DNA of 64,000 nucleotides from Sedimentisphaera salicampi (GTDB lineage: Bacteria > Planctomycetota > Phycisphaerae > Sedimentisphaerales > Sedimentisphaeraceae), in assembly GCF_002117005.1 (NCBI RefSeq), contig NZ_CP021023.1, forward strand, positions 2,590,995 to 2,654,994, given 5' to 3'. Made by a program: the position numbers and the translations under genes. Shown one piece after another: positions 27,198 to 34,681 of this stretch (position 1 is the stretch's first letter; each line of letters opens with the position of its first letter). Under the pieces are notes generated by a model. It saw only the letters and a program-made list of their open reading frames with translations, searched no databases and was not told the origin of the DNA.

Positions 27198-29504
27198 ATG
27201 AAACGAATTACAGCAGCTTTACTCATCGTCTCCGCCGCCTTGATGGCAGCAGGCGAGGGAGTTCAGAAGATACAAATAACTGCCGTAGAGGCTGAAGGCT
27301 ATGGAGCAACCGAAAACGGTGCTTTGTATGATGCCTTGAGCAACGCGGTAAGCAAGGCAGGCGGGCTAAGCATAGAGCCCAAATTTACGCCTCGAAGCGG
27401 AGCCGATTATTCAAGGCCGCAGATTGAGCGGCGTTTTAACGGCTATATAAAGACCTATGAAATAATCGATTCCGGTCAGCAGAAGGTTCAGTTTACCGGC
27501 AAAGTTGAGAGGAGAAAATCGAGGCTCGAAGGCAGGGCTGAGCTTGAGATTCAGGAAGAAAAGGCGGGCGAGCTGGAAGTTGACGGCCAGTTAGATGATG
27601 AGTCGTCAAAATCCCGCTACATTATGCGTTTCTTTGTGAAGGTTCGTGCTGAGGTGTATCAGTACAAGCCTGCATTTGAAGAACCGAAAGACAAGAGGGT
27701 GCGGATTGTAGTGATGCCCTTTGATTCTGCGGCGGGCTCAAAAGATTATGCCGATAAGCTTCAGTCCCGCTTGATTGCAAAGCTCTCCAAAACAAACAAT
27801 TTCAACGTATTAGACAGGCAGAACGCCGAAGATTTTGCCCGAGAGAGAAATATATGGCTCAGCGCTGATGGCGATATAGAGGAAAAGGCGAGGCTCGCAA
27901 ACGTCCTCGGAGCTGATATGATGGTATCGGGCAGGCTGGAAAAGCACGAATATCAGGATGCTGTGAGAAATCAAAGTTCCCGAAGGCTCAAGCTCTACAA
28001 GCTCGAATCCGAGCTGAGCTGCAGCCTGATATCAGTGCCGGAAAGGTCGGTTAAGCTTTCCGATAATCTCGATATAACGCTAACGCCCTCTCAGATTAAT
28101 GATCTTATCCCAAGAGATGTGCCCACAGATTTAGAGATGGATTTTGAGGAAGTTAATTCCTCAGTTGCTAATATGACTGCGGAGAAAATTGCAGCTAAAA
28201 TCAGCAGCTATGTATATCCGCCTATGGTGGCGAAGGTGTCCGGAGAGGATATCTTTGTTAATCAGGGCAAAGGCGTCCTCAGAGATACAGATGTCCTGAA
28301 GGTTTACCGCTCAGGCGAGGAAGTTACAGACCCTCAAACAGGGCTGTCTTTAGGCTCTGCTGATAAACCAATAGCCCTTTTAGAGGTGGTTGAACCTATG
28401 GAAAGCCTCACGAGGTGCAGGGTAGTACGCGGTGAAGCCGGTGATATTGAGAAGGGTTTCCGCTGCAGGAAGCTTGAGCAGTCCAGAAAGAACAGAAAGC
28501 AAATCCAGCCTCGCACCATCAAAAATGATCTTGCAAAGCAGTCTTCAGGCGTTCAGCAGGATAAGATGCTCAAGGCAGATGTCTCTATAGAGCCCAAAAC
28601 AATTGCTGTTCTTCCCCCGAGGGTGTTTTCTGATAAATACAGGCTTTACGACACCCTGATACCCTCTGATATTATGGCCTCACGCTTCAGCTCCTCGCTC
28701 ACCTCTGCTTTGAGCAAAACCCAGAGATTTCAGGTGCTCGACAGGGCGTATGAAAGAGAATACGACCGTGAAATCGACCTTCTTATGAAACGCTCAACAG
28801 TAGATCAAATTATGGGAGCTGTGGATTCTGTGGAAGGAGCAGATTACCTGCTTGCAGGAAGCATAACCAATTTCTATCTCAAAAAGGAAAATATCGAGAT
28901 ACAAGCCGCCGGAATGGATTACGATAAATACAGCGCATTTTTCCGCTATGAATATAGGATCATTGAGCTGAAAACGAGGAAGATAAAATTTGCTGATTCT
29001 ATGGACATCGCTTGGGATGACCGCAGCGTTAAGGATGTGGTTCCCGGTCTTACATACTCAGACCAACGCGACCTTGCGGAAAACAAGGCCATCGGCAGCC
29101 TCCTTGGCTCTGCGGCGTCTAAAGTTTGCAGCAAATTCATAGACCAGCTCTATCCCATTCAGGTTGTCGGTAAGGCCTCAGGCAGGGCGGCTGTAAATGC
29201 AGGTGAGGCAGTTCTTGCCCCGGGAACTGAGCTGAAGGTTTACTCCCGCGGCGAGGAAATGACAGATCCTTATTCCGGCAAATCGCTCGGGAGCTTTGAG
29301 AATCCTGCCGGCACGATCTACATAGACAAGGTGAATGCGAAGGTTTCCTATGGCAAGATCACTCAGGGTGATATCGCAGTGGGCAATATTTGCCGGCCGA
29401 TAAAAGACCATCGCTACATTCACCACCCGAGGCCTCCCCGCGGAAGAAAACCGAATGTAGAGAAAAGCACAAGCGGGGGAGTGCGTCTCCCTTATGATAA
29501 TTGA
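27198..29504 (+). CDS. Double CsgG/FlgT-like outer-membrane protein
   Basis: 768 residues. Signal peptide, then an FlgT-N-like domain (ITAVEAEGYGATENGALYDAL). Next come two tandem halves, each with a CsgG-like domain (VRIVVMPFDSA near 166; KTIAVLPPRVF near 467) and an FlgT-C-like domain with the same sentence (KVYRSGEEVTDPQTGLSLGS near 368; KVYSRGEEMTDPYSGKSLGS near 680). There is no lipobox, unlike CsgG of curli. No curli subunit genes are nearby, so amyloid export is unlikely; an envelope scaffold working with LpoB and YcfL is more likely (inference). Start has TTAGGAG. Confidence 0.8.
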   Translation: MKRITAALLIVSAALMAAGEGVQKIQITAVEAEGYGATENGALYDALSNAVSKAGGLSIEPKFTPRSGADYSRPQIERRFNGYIKTYEIIDSGQQKVQFTGKVERRKSRLEGRAELEIQEEKAGELEVDGQLDDESSKSRYIMRFFVKVRAEVYQYKPAFEEPKDKRVRIVVMPFDSAAGSKDYADKLQSRLIAKLSKTNNFNVLDRQNAEDFARERNIWLSADGDIEEKARLANVLGADMMVSGRLEKHEYQDAVRNQSSRRLKLYKLESELSCSLISVPERSVKLSDNLDITLTPSQINDLIPRDVPTDLEMDFEEVNSSVANMTAEKIAAKISSYVYPPMVAKVSGEDIFVNQGKGVLRDTDVLKVYRSGEEVTDPQTGLSLGSADKPIALLEVVEPMESLTRCRVVRGEAGDIEKGFRCRKLEQSRKNRKQIQPRTIKNDLAKQSSGVQQDKMLKADVSIEPKTIAVLPPRVFSDKYRLYDTLIPSDIMASRFSSSLTSALSKTQRFQVLDRAYEREYDREIDLLMKRSTVDQIMGAVDSVEGADYLLAGSITNFYLKKENIEIQAAGMDYDKYSAFFRYEYRIIELKTRKIKFADSMDIAWDDRSVKDVVPGLTYSDQRDLAENKAIGSLLGSAASKVCSKFIDQLYPIQVVGKASGRAAVNAGEAVLAPGTELKVYSRGEEMTDPYSGKSLGSFENPAGTIYIDKVNAKVSYGKITQGDIAVGNICRPIKDHRYIHHPRPPRGRKPNVEKSTSGGVRLPYDN

Positions 29505-29561
29505 TTTATGATTTTAGGGCTGCTGGCTGTTAGTCGGCGGCCTGTATTTTTATTCAGCAAT

Positions 29562-30527
29562 ATGAACGCATACAACTTATTTTTTCAACGGCTAAAAGAT
29601 AATCTTCCGGAAGAATTAGTTTCTAAGGTCAGGCAGAAGTCTGATGCCGTATTCTCAGCTCCCTCCCACGGAGATTTTGACCGCTGGCTTGAGGCAGTTG
29701 AGGATATGCCGGATATTAGGCCTGAAAGCGTGGATTTCAGCGGGGATTTTGCAGCGGCAAATGCTAAGATTGCTGCTGAAGAACAGCTGAAAATCTCCCG
29801 CTCACTCAAGCAGCTCCACCCTTGGCGAAAAGGGCCTTTCGATATTTTCGGTGTACATATTGATGCCGAATGGAAGAGCTCGCTGAAATGGGAGAGAATA
29901 AAGGATAAAATCTCTTCCCTCAGCGGCCGGAAAGTGCTGGATGTTGGCTCGGGCAACGGGTATTACGGCTATCGTATGCTCGCCGGCGGGGCGGAGCTTG
30001 TCTTAGGATTAGACCCTACCCTCCTTTTCGTGGCTCAGTTCCTTGCTTTGAATAAGTATTTCGATTCAAGCAGGAATTTCGTCCTCCCTTTGGGGATTGA
30101 TGATTTTCCTAAAGATTCAGAGGCTTTCGATACCGTCTTTTCTATGGGCGTATTGTACCACAGAAGAGATGCATTAGAGCACCTCAATTCTCTCGCCGGC
30201 CACCTGCGTAAAGGCGGAGAGGTGGTGCTGGAAACGCTGATTATTGATTCACGCGAAGATGTGATTTTCGCTCCGAAGGGCAGATACGCCAAAATGAGAA
30301 ACGTATGGAATCTTGCTTCTCCCTCTGTGATTATGCGCTGGCTCGAAAATGCAGGGCTCAAGAACGTTTCCATGATAGATAAAACCCCCACAACTTCAAA
30401 AGAGCAGAGAAAAACCGACTGGATGAGCTTCGAATCGCTCGACGATTTTCTCGATCCGCAAGACAAAACCAAAACCATAGAAGGCCACCAAGCTCCTATA
30501 AGAGCAGCTTTTACAGCCTCAAAGTAA
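29562..30527 (+). CDS. cmoB: tRNA U34 carboxymethyltransferase CmoB
   Basis: Transfers a carboxymethyl group from carboxy-SAM to 5-hydroxyuridine at the wobble position of tRNAs. SAM-binding motif VLDVGSGNGYYGYRM, plus family text HPWRKGPFDIFGVHIDAEW, FDTVFSMGVLYHRR and [20 protein letters not shown], all close to E. coli CmoB. ATG 29508 also opens the frame, but ATG 29562 (MNAYNLFFQRL) gives the usual length of about 321 residues. CmoA, which makes carboxy-SAM, is not in the window. The last 39 codons lie in the repeat duplicated by the IS insertion, so the gene is intact. Confidence 0.93.
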   Translation: MNAYNLFFQRLKDNLPEELVSKVRQKSDAVFSAPSHGDFDRWLEAVEDMPDIRPESVDFSGDFAAANAKIAAEEQLKISRSLKQLHPWRKGPFDIFGVHIDAEWKSSLKWERIKDKISSLSGRKVLDVGSGNGYYGYRMLAGGAELVLGLDPTLLFVAQFLALNKYFDSSRNFVLPLGIDDFPKDSEAFDTVFSMGVLYHRRDALEHLNSLAGHLRKGGEVVLETLIIDSREDVIFAPKGRYAKMRNVWNLASPSVIMRWLENAGLKNVSMIDKTPTTSKEQRKTDWMSFESLDDFLDPQDKTKTIEGHQAPIRAAFTASK

Positions 30528-30595
30528 TTTTATGCGGATATGAATAATTTTGAATTCGATTTTAATGGTGATGATGGCTCAGTTCTGACGGATCT
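30410..30595. repeat. Left copy of the 186-bp target-site duplication
   Basis: Identical by inspection to 32468-32653. It covers the cmoB 3' end and the 3' end of the convergent membrane-protein gene. Confidence 0.93.
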
Positions 30596-30705
30596 CCTGA
30601 CTTCGGCGGTTGTATTGCGGAAAACTCATCGAAAAGTGCGTTTTGAGGCTGTTACGGGTGGTGTTTTGGGCTGGCTTCCTTGTAGTGCCTAATTTTATTT
30701 TTATA

Positions 30706-30733
30706 TTGACATAATATTTTTATTTCGTATAAT
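30706..30733 (+). promoter_or_regulatory. Transposase promoter
   Basis: TTGACA at 30706-30711, 16-bp spacer, TATAAT at 30728-30733, 8 bp before the chosen ATG; both boxes are perfect. The leader would be almost nil. Confidence 0.7.
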
Positions 30734-30741
30734 CTGTGTTT

Positions 30742-32364
30742 ATGTTTATACGAGTAAAAAAATCAAAAAACAGCCCAAAGAGATCTGTTCAGATTGTTGC
30801 GAGCTATCGCAACGAGAAGAATCAGCCTCGCCAGCGTATAGTACGTCATATGGGCACTGCCTTCACAGAAGAGGATGTTACCCGTCTCAAAGATCTCGCC
30901 GAATTCGAGAAGGCTAAACTTGAGGCGGAGATAACGCCGGCACTTTTCAAGCCTGAGCAGCTTGCAGAGGCTGCTATAGAAGCCCGCAAAAAGATCGATG
31001 ATGAGCCTATAAACGTAAATCTGAAGGATATTAAGGAGCAGGCACGCATCACCACCGGCATCCATGAGGTGTTCGGAAGCATCTATGACGAGCTCGGATT
31101 TAACAATCTTTTTGATAAACGCAAAGAGGCTGCTCGCAGAAACCTTCGCCACATTACCATGGCAAGGCTTGCAAATCCGGTCAGTAAGCGAGGCAGTGTT
31201 CAGGATCTATCTAAAGACTTCGGCATCAGTCTCTCTCTTGACAGCGTTTACAGGATGATGGACAACATCACAGATGATATTATCAGCAAGGCTCAAAACC
31301 ACGCTCACAAGGCTGCTAAAGGGCTTTTAGGCGAAGAGATAAACCTTCTGTTTTACGACTGCACCACCCTCTATTTTGAATCATTTACAGAAGATGAGCT
31401 CAAAAAGAACGGCTACAGCAAGGATATGAAGTTCAATCAGCCGCAGGTTGTGCTTGGCCTTCTCTCAACATCAGAGGGGCTTCCAGTTGGTTATGAGGTG
31501 TTCCCCGGCAATCAGTATGAAGGGCATACTCTGCACACTGTTATTCCTAAGATCAAAGAGAAATACAACCTCAAGCGTGTTATATTTACCGCAGACAGCG
31601 CAATGCTGAGCAAGGCTAATCTGGATTACCTTGAAGAGCAGAAAGTGGAATATATCGTAGCAGCGAGGCTAAAAAGCCTCACTGATCAATGGAAAGCAAA
31701 GATTACAGAATCCGTTGCTCCTCTCAGAAGCTTTGATTACGGCAAGAACAGAAGGCTAATTGTTACCTACAGCGACAAGCTCGCCAAAAAGAATAAACAC
31801 GACAGGGACGAAGCTATAAGAAAACTTCGTGAGAAGCTTGAAAAGAGCAGTAACCCCAAATCCCTTATAAGCAACTACGGCTACAAGAAATTTATGCGAG
31901 TTACCGGCGAGGTAAACTGCGAGATAAATGAAGAGAAATATGCTCAGGCAGCGAAATTTGATGGCCTTCACGGCGTTATAACGAATGTTAAGGATATGGA
32001 TGATTCGGCAGTAGTAGAGCATTACAAGCAGCTCTGGCTAATTGAGGAGTGCTTCAGGATCAGCAAGCACGAGCTGAAGATACGGCCGATATATCACTGG
32101 ACACCGAAACGAATCAAAGCCCATATACTGATATGCTTTATCGCTCTAACCTGCGCGAGGAATCTGGCATACAGGGTTAGGCTAAGATTCGAGGCGATGT
32201 CTGTGGCAAGAATGGTAAATGCGCTAAACCACGTGCAGCTTAGCATCCTCTGGGATAAGAAAAGCGAATGCAAATATGTGCTGCCATCAAAGATTAACGA
32301 GGACGCAAGGAAACTCTACAAAACAGTTAATCTGAGCGCAGATACCACACCCTATAAGATGTAA
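30742..32364 (+). CDS. IS1634-family DDE transposase
   Basis: 540 residues. N-terminus FIRVKKSKNSPKRSVQIVASYRN is typical of the family. The IS4-superfamily catalytic triad shows as Asp in LFYDCTTLYFES, Asp in FTADSAML and Glu in WLIEECFRISKHEL. A GTG two codons upstream could also start. No frameshift or stop interrupts it. Confidence 0.93.
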   Translation: MFIRVKKSKNSPKRSVQIVASYRNEKNQPRQRIVRHMGTAFTEEDVTRLKDLAEFEKAKLEAEITPALFKPEQLAEAAIEARKKIDDEPINVNLKDIKEQARITTGIHEVFGSIYDELGFNNLFDKRKEAARRNLRHITMARLANPVSKRGSVQDLSKDFGISLSLDSVYRMMDNITDDIISKAQNHAHKAAKGLLGEEINLLFYDCTTLYFESFTEDELKKNGYSKDMKFNQPQVVLGLLSTSEGLPVGYEVFPGNQYEGHTLHTVIPKIKEKYNLKRVIFTADSAMLSKANLDYLEEQKVEYIVAARLKSLTDQWKAKITESVAPLRSFDYGKNRRLIVTYSDKLAKKNKHDRDEAIRKLREKLEKSSNPKSLISNYGYKKFMRVTGEVNCEINEEKYAQAAKFDGLHGVITNVKDMDDSAVVEHYKQLWLIEECFRISKHELKIRPIYHWTPKRIKAHILICFIALTCARNLAYRVRLRFEAMSVARMVNALNHVQLSILWDKKSECKYVLPSKINEDARKLYKTVNLSADTTPYKM

Positions 32365-32467
32365 CACAGACCCTGAAAAAACTCAAAAAAACAGGGTTGT
32401 AGTGCCTGCGCAAAAAATCGAGTCCTTTATTGACAGGCACTTATGAAAATTTACCGCCGAAGTCAGG

Positions 32468-32653
32468 AAAAACCGACTGGATGAGCTTCGAATCGCTCGA
32501 CGATTTTCTCGATCCGCAAGACAAAACCAAAACCATAGAAGGCCACCAAGCTCCTATAAGAGCAGCTTTTACAGCCTCAAAGTAATTTTATGCGGATATG
32601 AATAATTTTGAATTCGATTTTAATGGTGATGATGGCTCAGTTCTGACGGATCT
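32468..32653. repeat. Right copy of the 186-bp target-site duplication
   Basis: Identical to 30410-30595. It includes a second copy of the last CmoB codons, which has no start and is not a gene. Confidence 0.93.
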
Positions 32654-33414
32654 TTGCCCGTATATTTTGCCGCAAGCGTTGGGAAAATAATATCGCTCAA
32701 ACAGCAAGGCACAAGCACCGCCGCAAAAAGCACAATCAGAATACCTCCGTAATTCAGCAGAGTAAGCTCCTTGGCAGTATTCATCATTATATGCGCCGTT
32801 GATGCCCAAATGCTTATTAAAACGTGCACAAAGTGCGGTATTCGTGATGCCGAATGAGACAAAAATCCCAGAATGATTCCAAAAATCGCTGAGCCGTTCA
32901 CCAGAAGCGGCTCTTCAATAAAGCCTATATGCACGCCTTTAGATTTGTGATTATGTTCAGTGTGCGCAGAGTGGTCTGCATCTTCGCTGTGATTACGGCT
33001 CTTCTCAGCAATGTTATGTTCGTGTTCATTATGGGCGTTTTGATGTGCATCTTGGCCGCTGCCTTCTTGGTGATGTTCATGGCCGTGTACGGGCACTGAT
33101 ATCCCCATCACTTCCTCACCCATAAACGGTATCACCGAATCGCTCAGAGTTGCTATGCCTATAGAGCCGATATATCCGGCCAGAAACACCTTCCAGAAGG
33201 AAGCCCTGAAGGTTTTGCTCTTAAATAAAAGCGTGGTAGCCCATGCCGATAGAATGATATGGCCGGGATGAAAAACCTTAAACAATCCGTGTCCGGAATC
33301 AGGGAAAATTTTATTAAACAAAATCATACACAGCAGACCAATAGCAGCCCCCCCGAAGGTGTATGGTGAGTGCTTGAGCAGTTCTTTTAATGTATCGTTT
33401 ATTTTCTTTCTCAT
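32620..33414 (-). CDS. Multi-spanning membrane protein with His-rich loop, unknown function
   Basis: 264 residues with several hydrophobic helices in two groups (GGAAIGLLCMILFNKIF, IILSAWATTLLF, FLAGYIGSIGIATL; then AIFGIILGFLSHSA, VHVLISIWASTA, GILIVLFAAVLVPCC). The groups are separated by a hydrophilic loop very rich in His, Asp and Glu (HGHEHHQEGS, DADHSAHTEHNH), and the protein ends HHHH. Such loops often bind Zn, Ni, Co or Cu, so a metal transporter or sensor role is possible (inference). I do not recognise the family. The IS inserted just past its 3' end, and the long duplication kept its stop codon intact. Confidence 0.7.
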   Translation of the reverse strand: MRKKINDTLKELLKHSPYTFGGAAIGLLCMILFNKIFPDSGHGLFKVFHPGHIILSAWATTLLFKSKTFRASFWKVFLAGYIGSIGIATLSDSVIPFMGEEVMGISVPVHGHEHHQEGSGQDAHQNAHNEHEHNIAEKSRNHSEDADHSAHTEHNHKSKGVHIGFIEEPLLVNGSAIFGIILGFLSHSASRIPHFVHVLISIWASTAHIMMNTAKELTLLNYGGILIVLFAAVLVPCCLSDIIFPTLAAKYTGKDPSELSHHHH

Positions 33415-33724
33415 TTACTGCCTTTGTTTAATAAGTATATCTCAGGATACTTTAGCAATGTCCGTTTGTTCTCATAGCAATTATAACGTATTGATGTTTC
33501 GCCGTGAATATCTTTCTAATTTCAATGCCTTCATATTACATCAGCGCCAACCCGAATCAACAAATAAGCGCTAATAACTGCAAGTTTGCGCATACCTGAA
33601 TTGGCAAATTAGCCTTTTCTTTTCAATAGGTTTGCAAGGTGCAATTTTCGTACCTTTCGGCACGGATTTTGCCGATTTATCTCAAAAACGCAAAATTGTT
33701 AATTCTTTTTGAAAGGAGAAATTT
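33415..33724. other. Divergent intergenic region
   Basis: Lies between the His-rich membrane gene (minus) and fmdB-like gene (plus). AT-rich; I see no RNA gene, repeat or clear promoter apart from the AAAGGAG ribosome site before 33725. Confidence 0.4.
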
Positions 33725-33928
33725 ATGCCGATGTATGAGTACAGCTGCGAAGACTGCGGCAAGAAGTTTCAGTTTTTCCAAAAGTCTATTCGCTCAGAGA
33801 AGAAGCAGACCTGCCCGGAATGCGGCAGTTCCAAGGTAAGAAAGCTGATTTCAAGCTTTTCGGCAGTGAGCGATTCGGGCTCTTCGGATTCAGGAAGCTG
33901 CCCGACGGGTACGTGTCCGTTTTCATAA
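33725..33928 (+). CDS. FmdB-family zinc-ribbon protein
   Basis: 67 residues. Zinc ribbon with CEDCG and CPECGSSKVRK, as in FmdB/CxxC_CxxC_SSSS regulatory proteins, then a Ser-rich tail and CPTGTCPFS. Family members are proposed transcription or metal-linked regulators. A perfect AAAGGAG ribosome site precedes it. The ferredoxin gene follows 39 bp later. Confidence 0.88.
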   Translation: MPMYEYSCEDCGKKFQFFQKSIRSEKKQTCPECGSSKVRKLISSFSAVSDSGSSDSGSCPTGTCPFS

Positions 33929-33967
33929 ACAGTGCTAATCGAAAATATGTTTTAGACAGGAGTAATT

Positions 33968-34324
33968 ATGCCGTGGGTAAATGAAGATATGTGCGTAGGC
34001 TGCGGGATCTGCGAGGCAGAGTGCCCCGTGGATGCGATTTCTGTGGTTAAGGGAGTTTCGGCGGAGATTGATGAGGCTGTATGTATTCGTTGCGGAAAGT
34101 GTCATGATGTATGCCCGAAAGAGGCCGTCCGGCACGACAGCGAGAAAATCCCTTTGCTGATTGAGGAAAATTTATCTGATGTTCAGCAGAAATTAAACCA
34201 CTTTCAAACACTTCAGGATAAGAGCGATTTTTTCGAGAGGATTAAACGCTTTTACAGAATGAAGGCGAAAGTTGCTAATATGACGATCGAACGAATCGAG
34301 CAGATGCAGGACGAACAAACTTAA
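33968..34324 (+). CDS. Ferredoxin-type protein with two 4Fe-4S clusters
   Basis: 118 residues. Two CxxCxxCxxxCP motifs (CVGCGICEAECP and CIRCGKCHDVCP) make a bacterial 2x[4Fe-4S] ferredoxin domain in the first half. The second half is a charged helical tail (QQKLNHFQTLQDKSDFFERI) not found in simple ferredoxins. It may be an electron carrier or a small subunit of an oxidoreductase; the partner is not in the window. Start has ACAGGAG. Confidence 0.9.
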   Translation: MPWVNEDMCVGCGICEAECPVDAISVVKGVSAEIDEAVCIRCGKCHDVCPKEAVRHDSEKIPLLIEENLSDVQQKLNHFQTLQDKSDFFERIKRFYRMKAKVANMTIERIEQMQDEQT

Positions 34325-34337
34325 ACGCCCTGCGGGC

Positions 34338-34365
34338 AAAAAAAAAGAACCGCTGAGCGGTTCTG
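34338..34365 (-). terminator. Terminator of tRNA-Ser
   Basis: AGAACCGCT/AGCGGTTCT stem with a very short loop, followed on the minus strand by a long T run, 7 bp after the tRNA. Confidence 0.85.
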
Positions 34366-34371
34366 TAAAAG

Positions 34372-34456
34372 CGGAGGAGGAGGGATTCGAACCCCCGGAA
34401 CGTTTCCGTTCAACGGTTTTCAAAACCGCCACCTTCAGCCACTCGGTCACTCCTCC
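34372..34456 (-). tRNA. tRNA-Ser (TGA)
   Basis: Acceptor GGAGGAG/CTCCTCC with discriminator G. Anticodon stem GCGGT/ACCGT encloses TTTGAAA, giving anticodon TGA. A long variable arm follows (GAACGGAAACGTTC), and the T loop is TTCGAAT. No encoded CCA. Confidence 0.94.
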
Positions 34457-34681
34457 GTTAGAGTTTCCCTGAGCGAGAGAGGAATTATAAAAAAATGTGA
34501 TTGGATATCAACCGTTTTTCACAAAATCTTCCAAACCTTAAAGCCTTCATTGAAATTTTGCCCTAAACTACAGCAAACAGTTATCTAACGGATAAAAAGC
34601 AATTTTCTGGCAAATTTTCTTGCGGTGTTTAAGGAACGAGATATAATATCTTCAGTACGTTAATTAAACTAAGGAGAAAAA

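Larger units (their letters stand above)
30596..32467 (+). mobile_element. IS1634-family insertion sequence
   Basis: 1872 bp bounded by perfect 15-bp terminal inverted repeats that begin CCTGACTTCGGCGGT at each end. It carries one transposase gene and its own promoter. Flanking 186-bp direct repeats are identical, so the insertion is recent and probably intact. Confidence 0.94.

Noticed and set aside
27198-29504. Curli secretion channel CsgG
   Set aside because: No lipobox, doubled domain plan, and no csgA, csgB, csgE or csgF gene nearby.
32468-32584. Second cmoB gene
   Set aside because: It is only the duplicated 3' end inside the IS target repeat, without start or SAM domain.
34193-34450. 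Small minus-strand frame across tRNA-Ser
   Set aside because: It starts inside the tRNA and overlaps the ferredoxin gene; no ribosome site.
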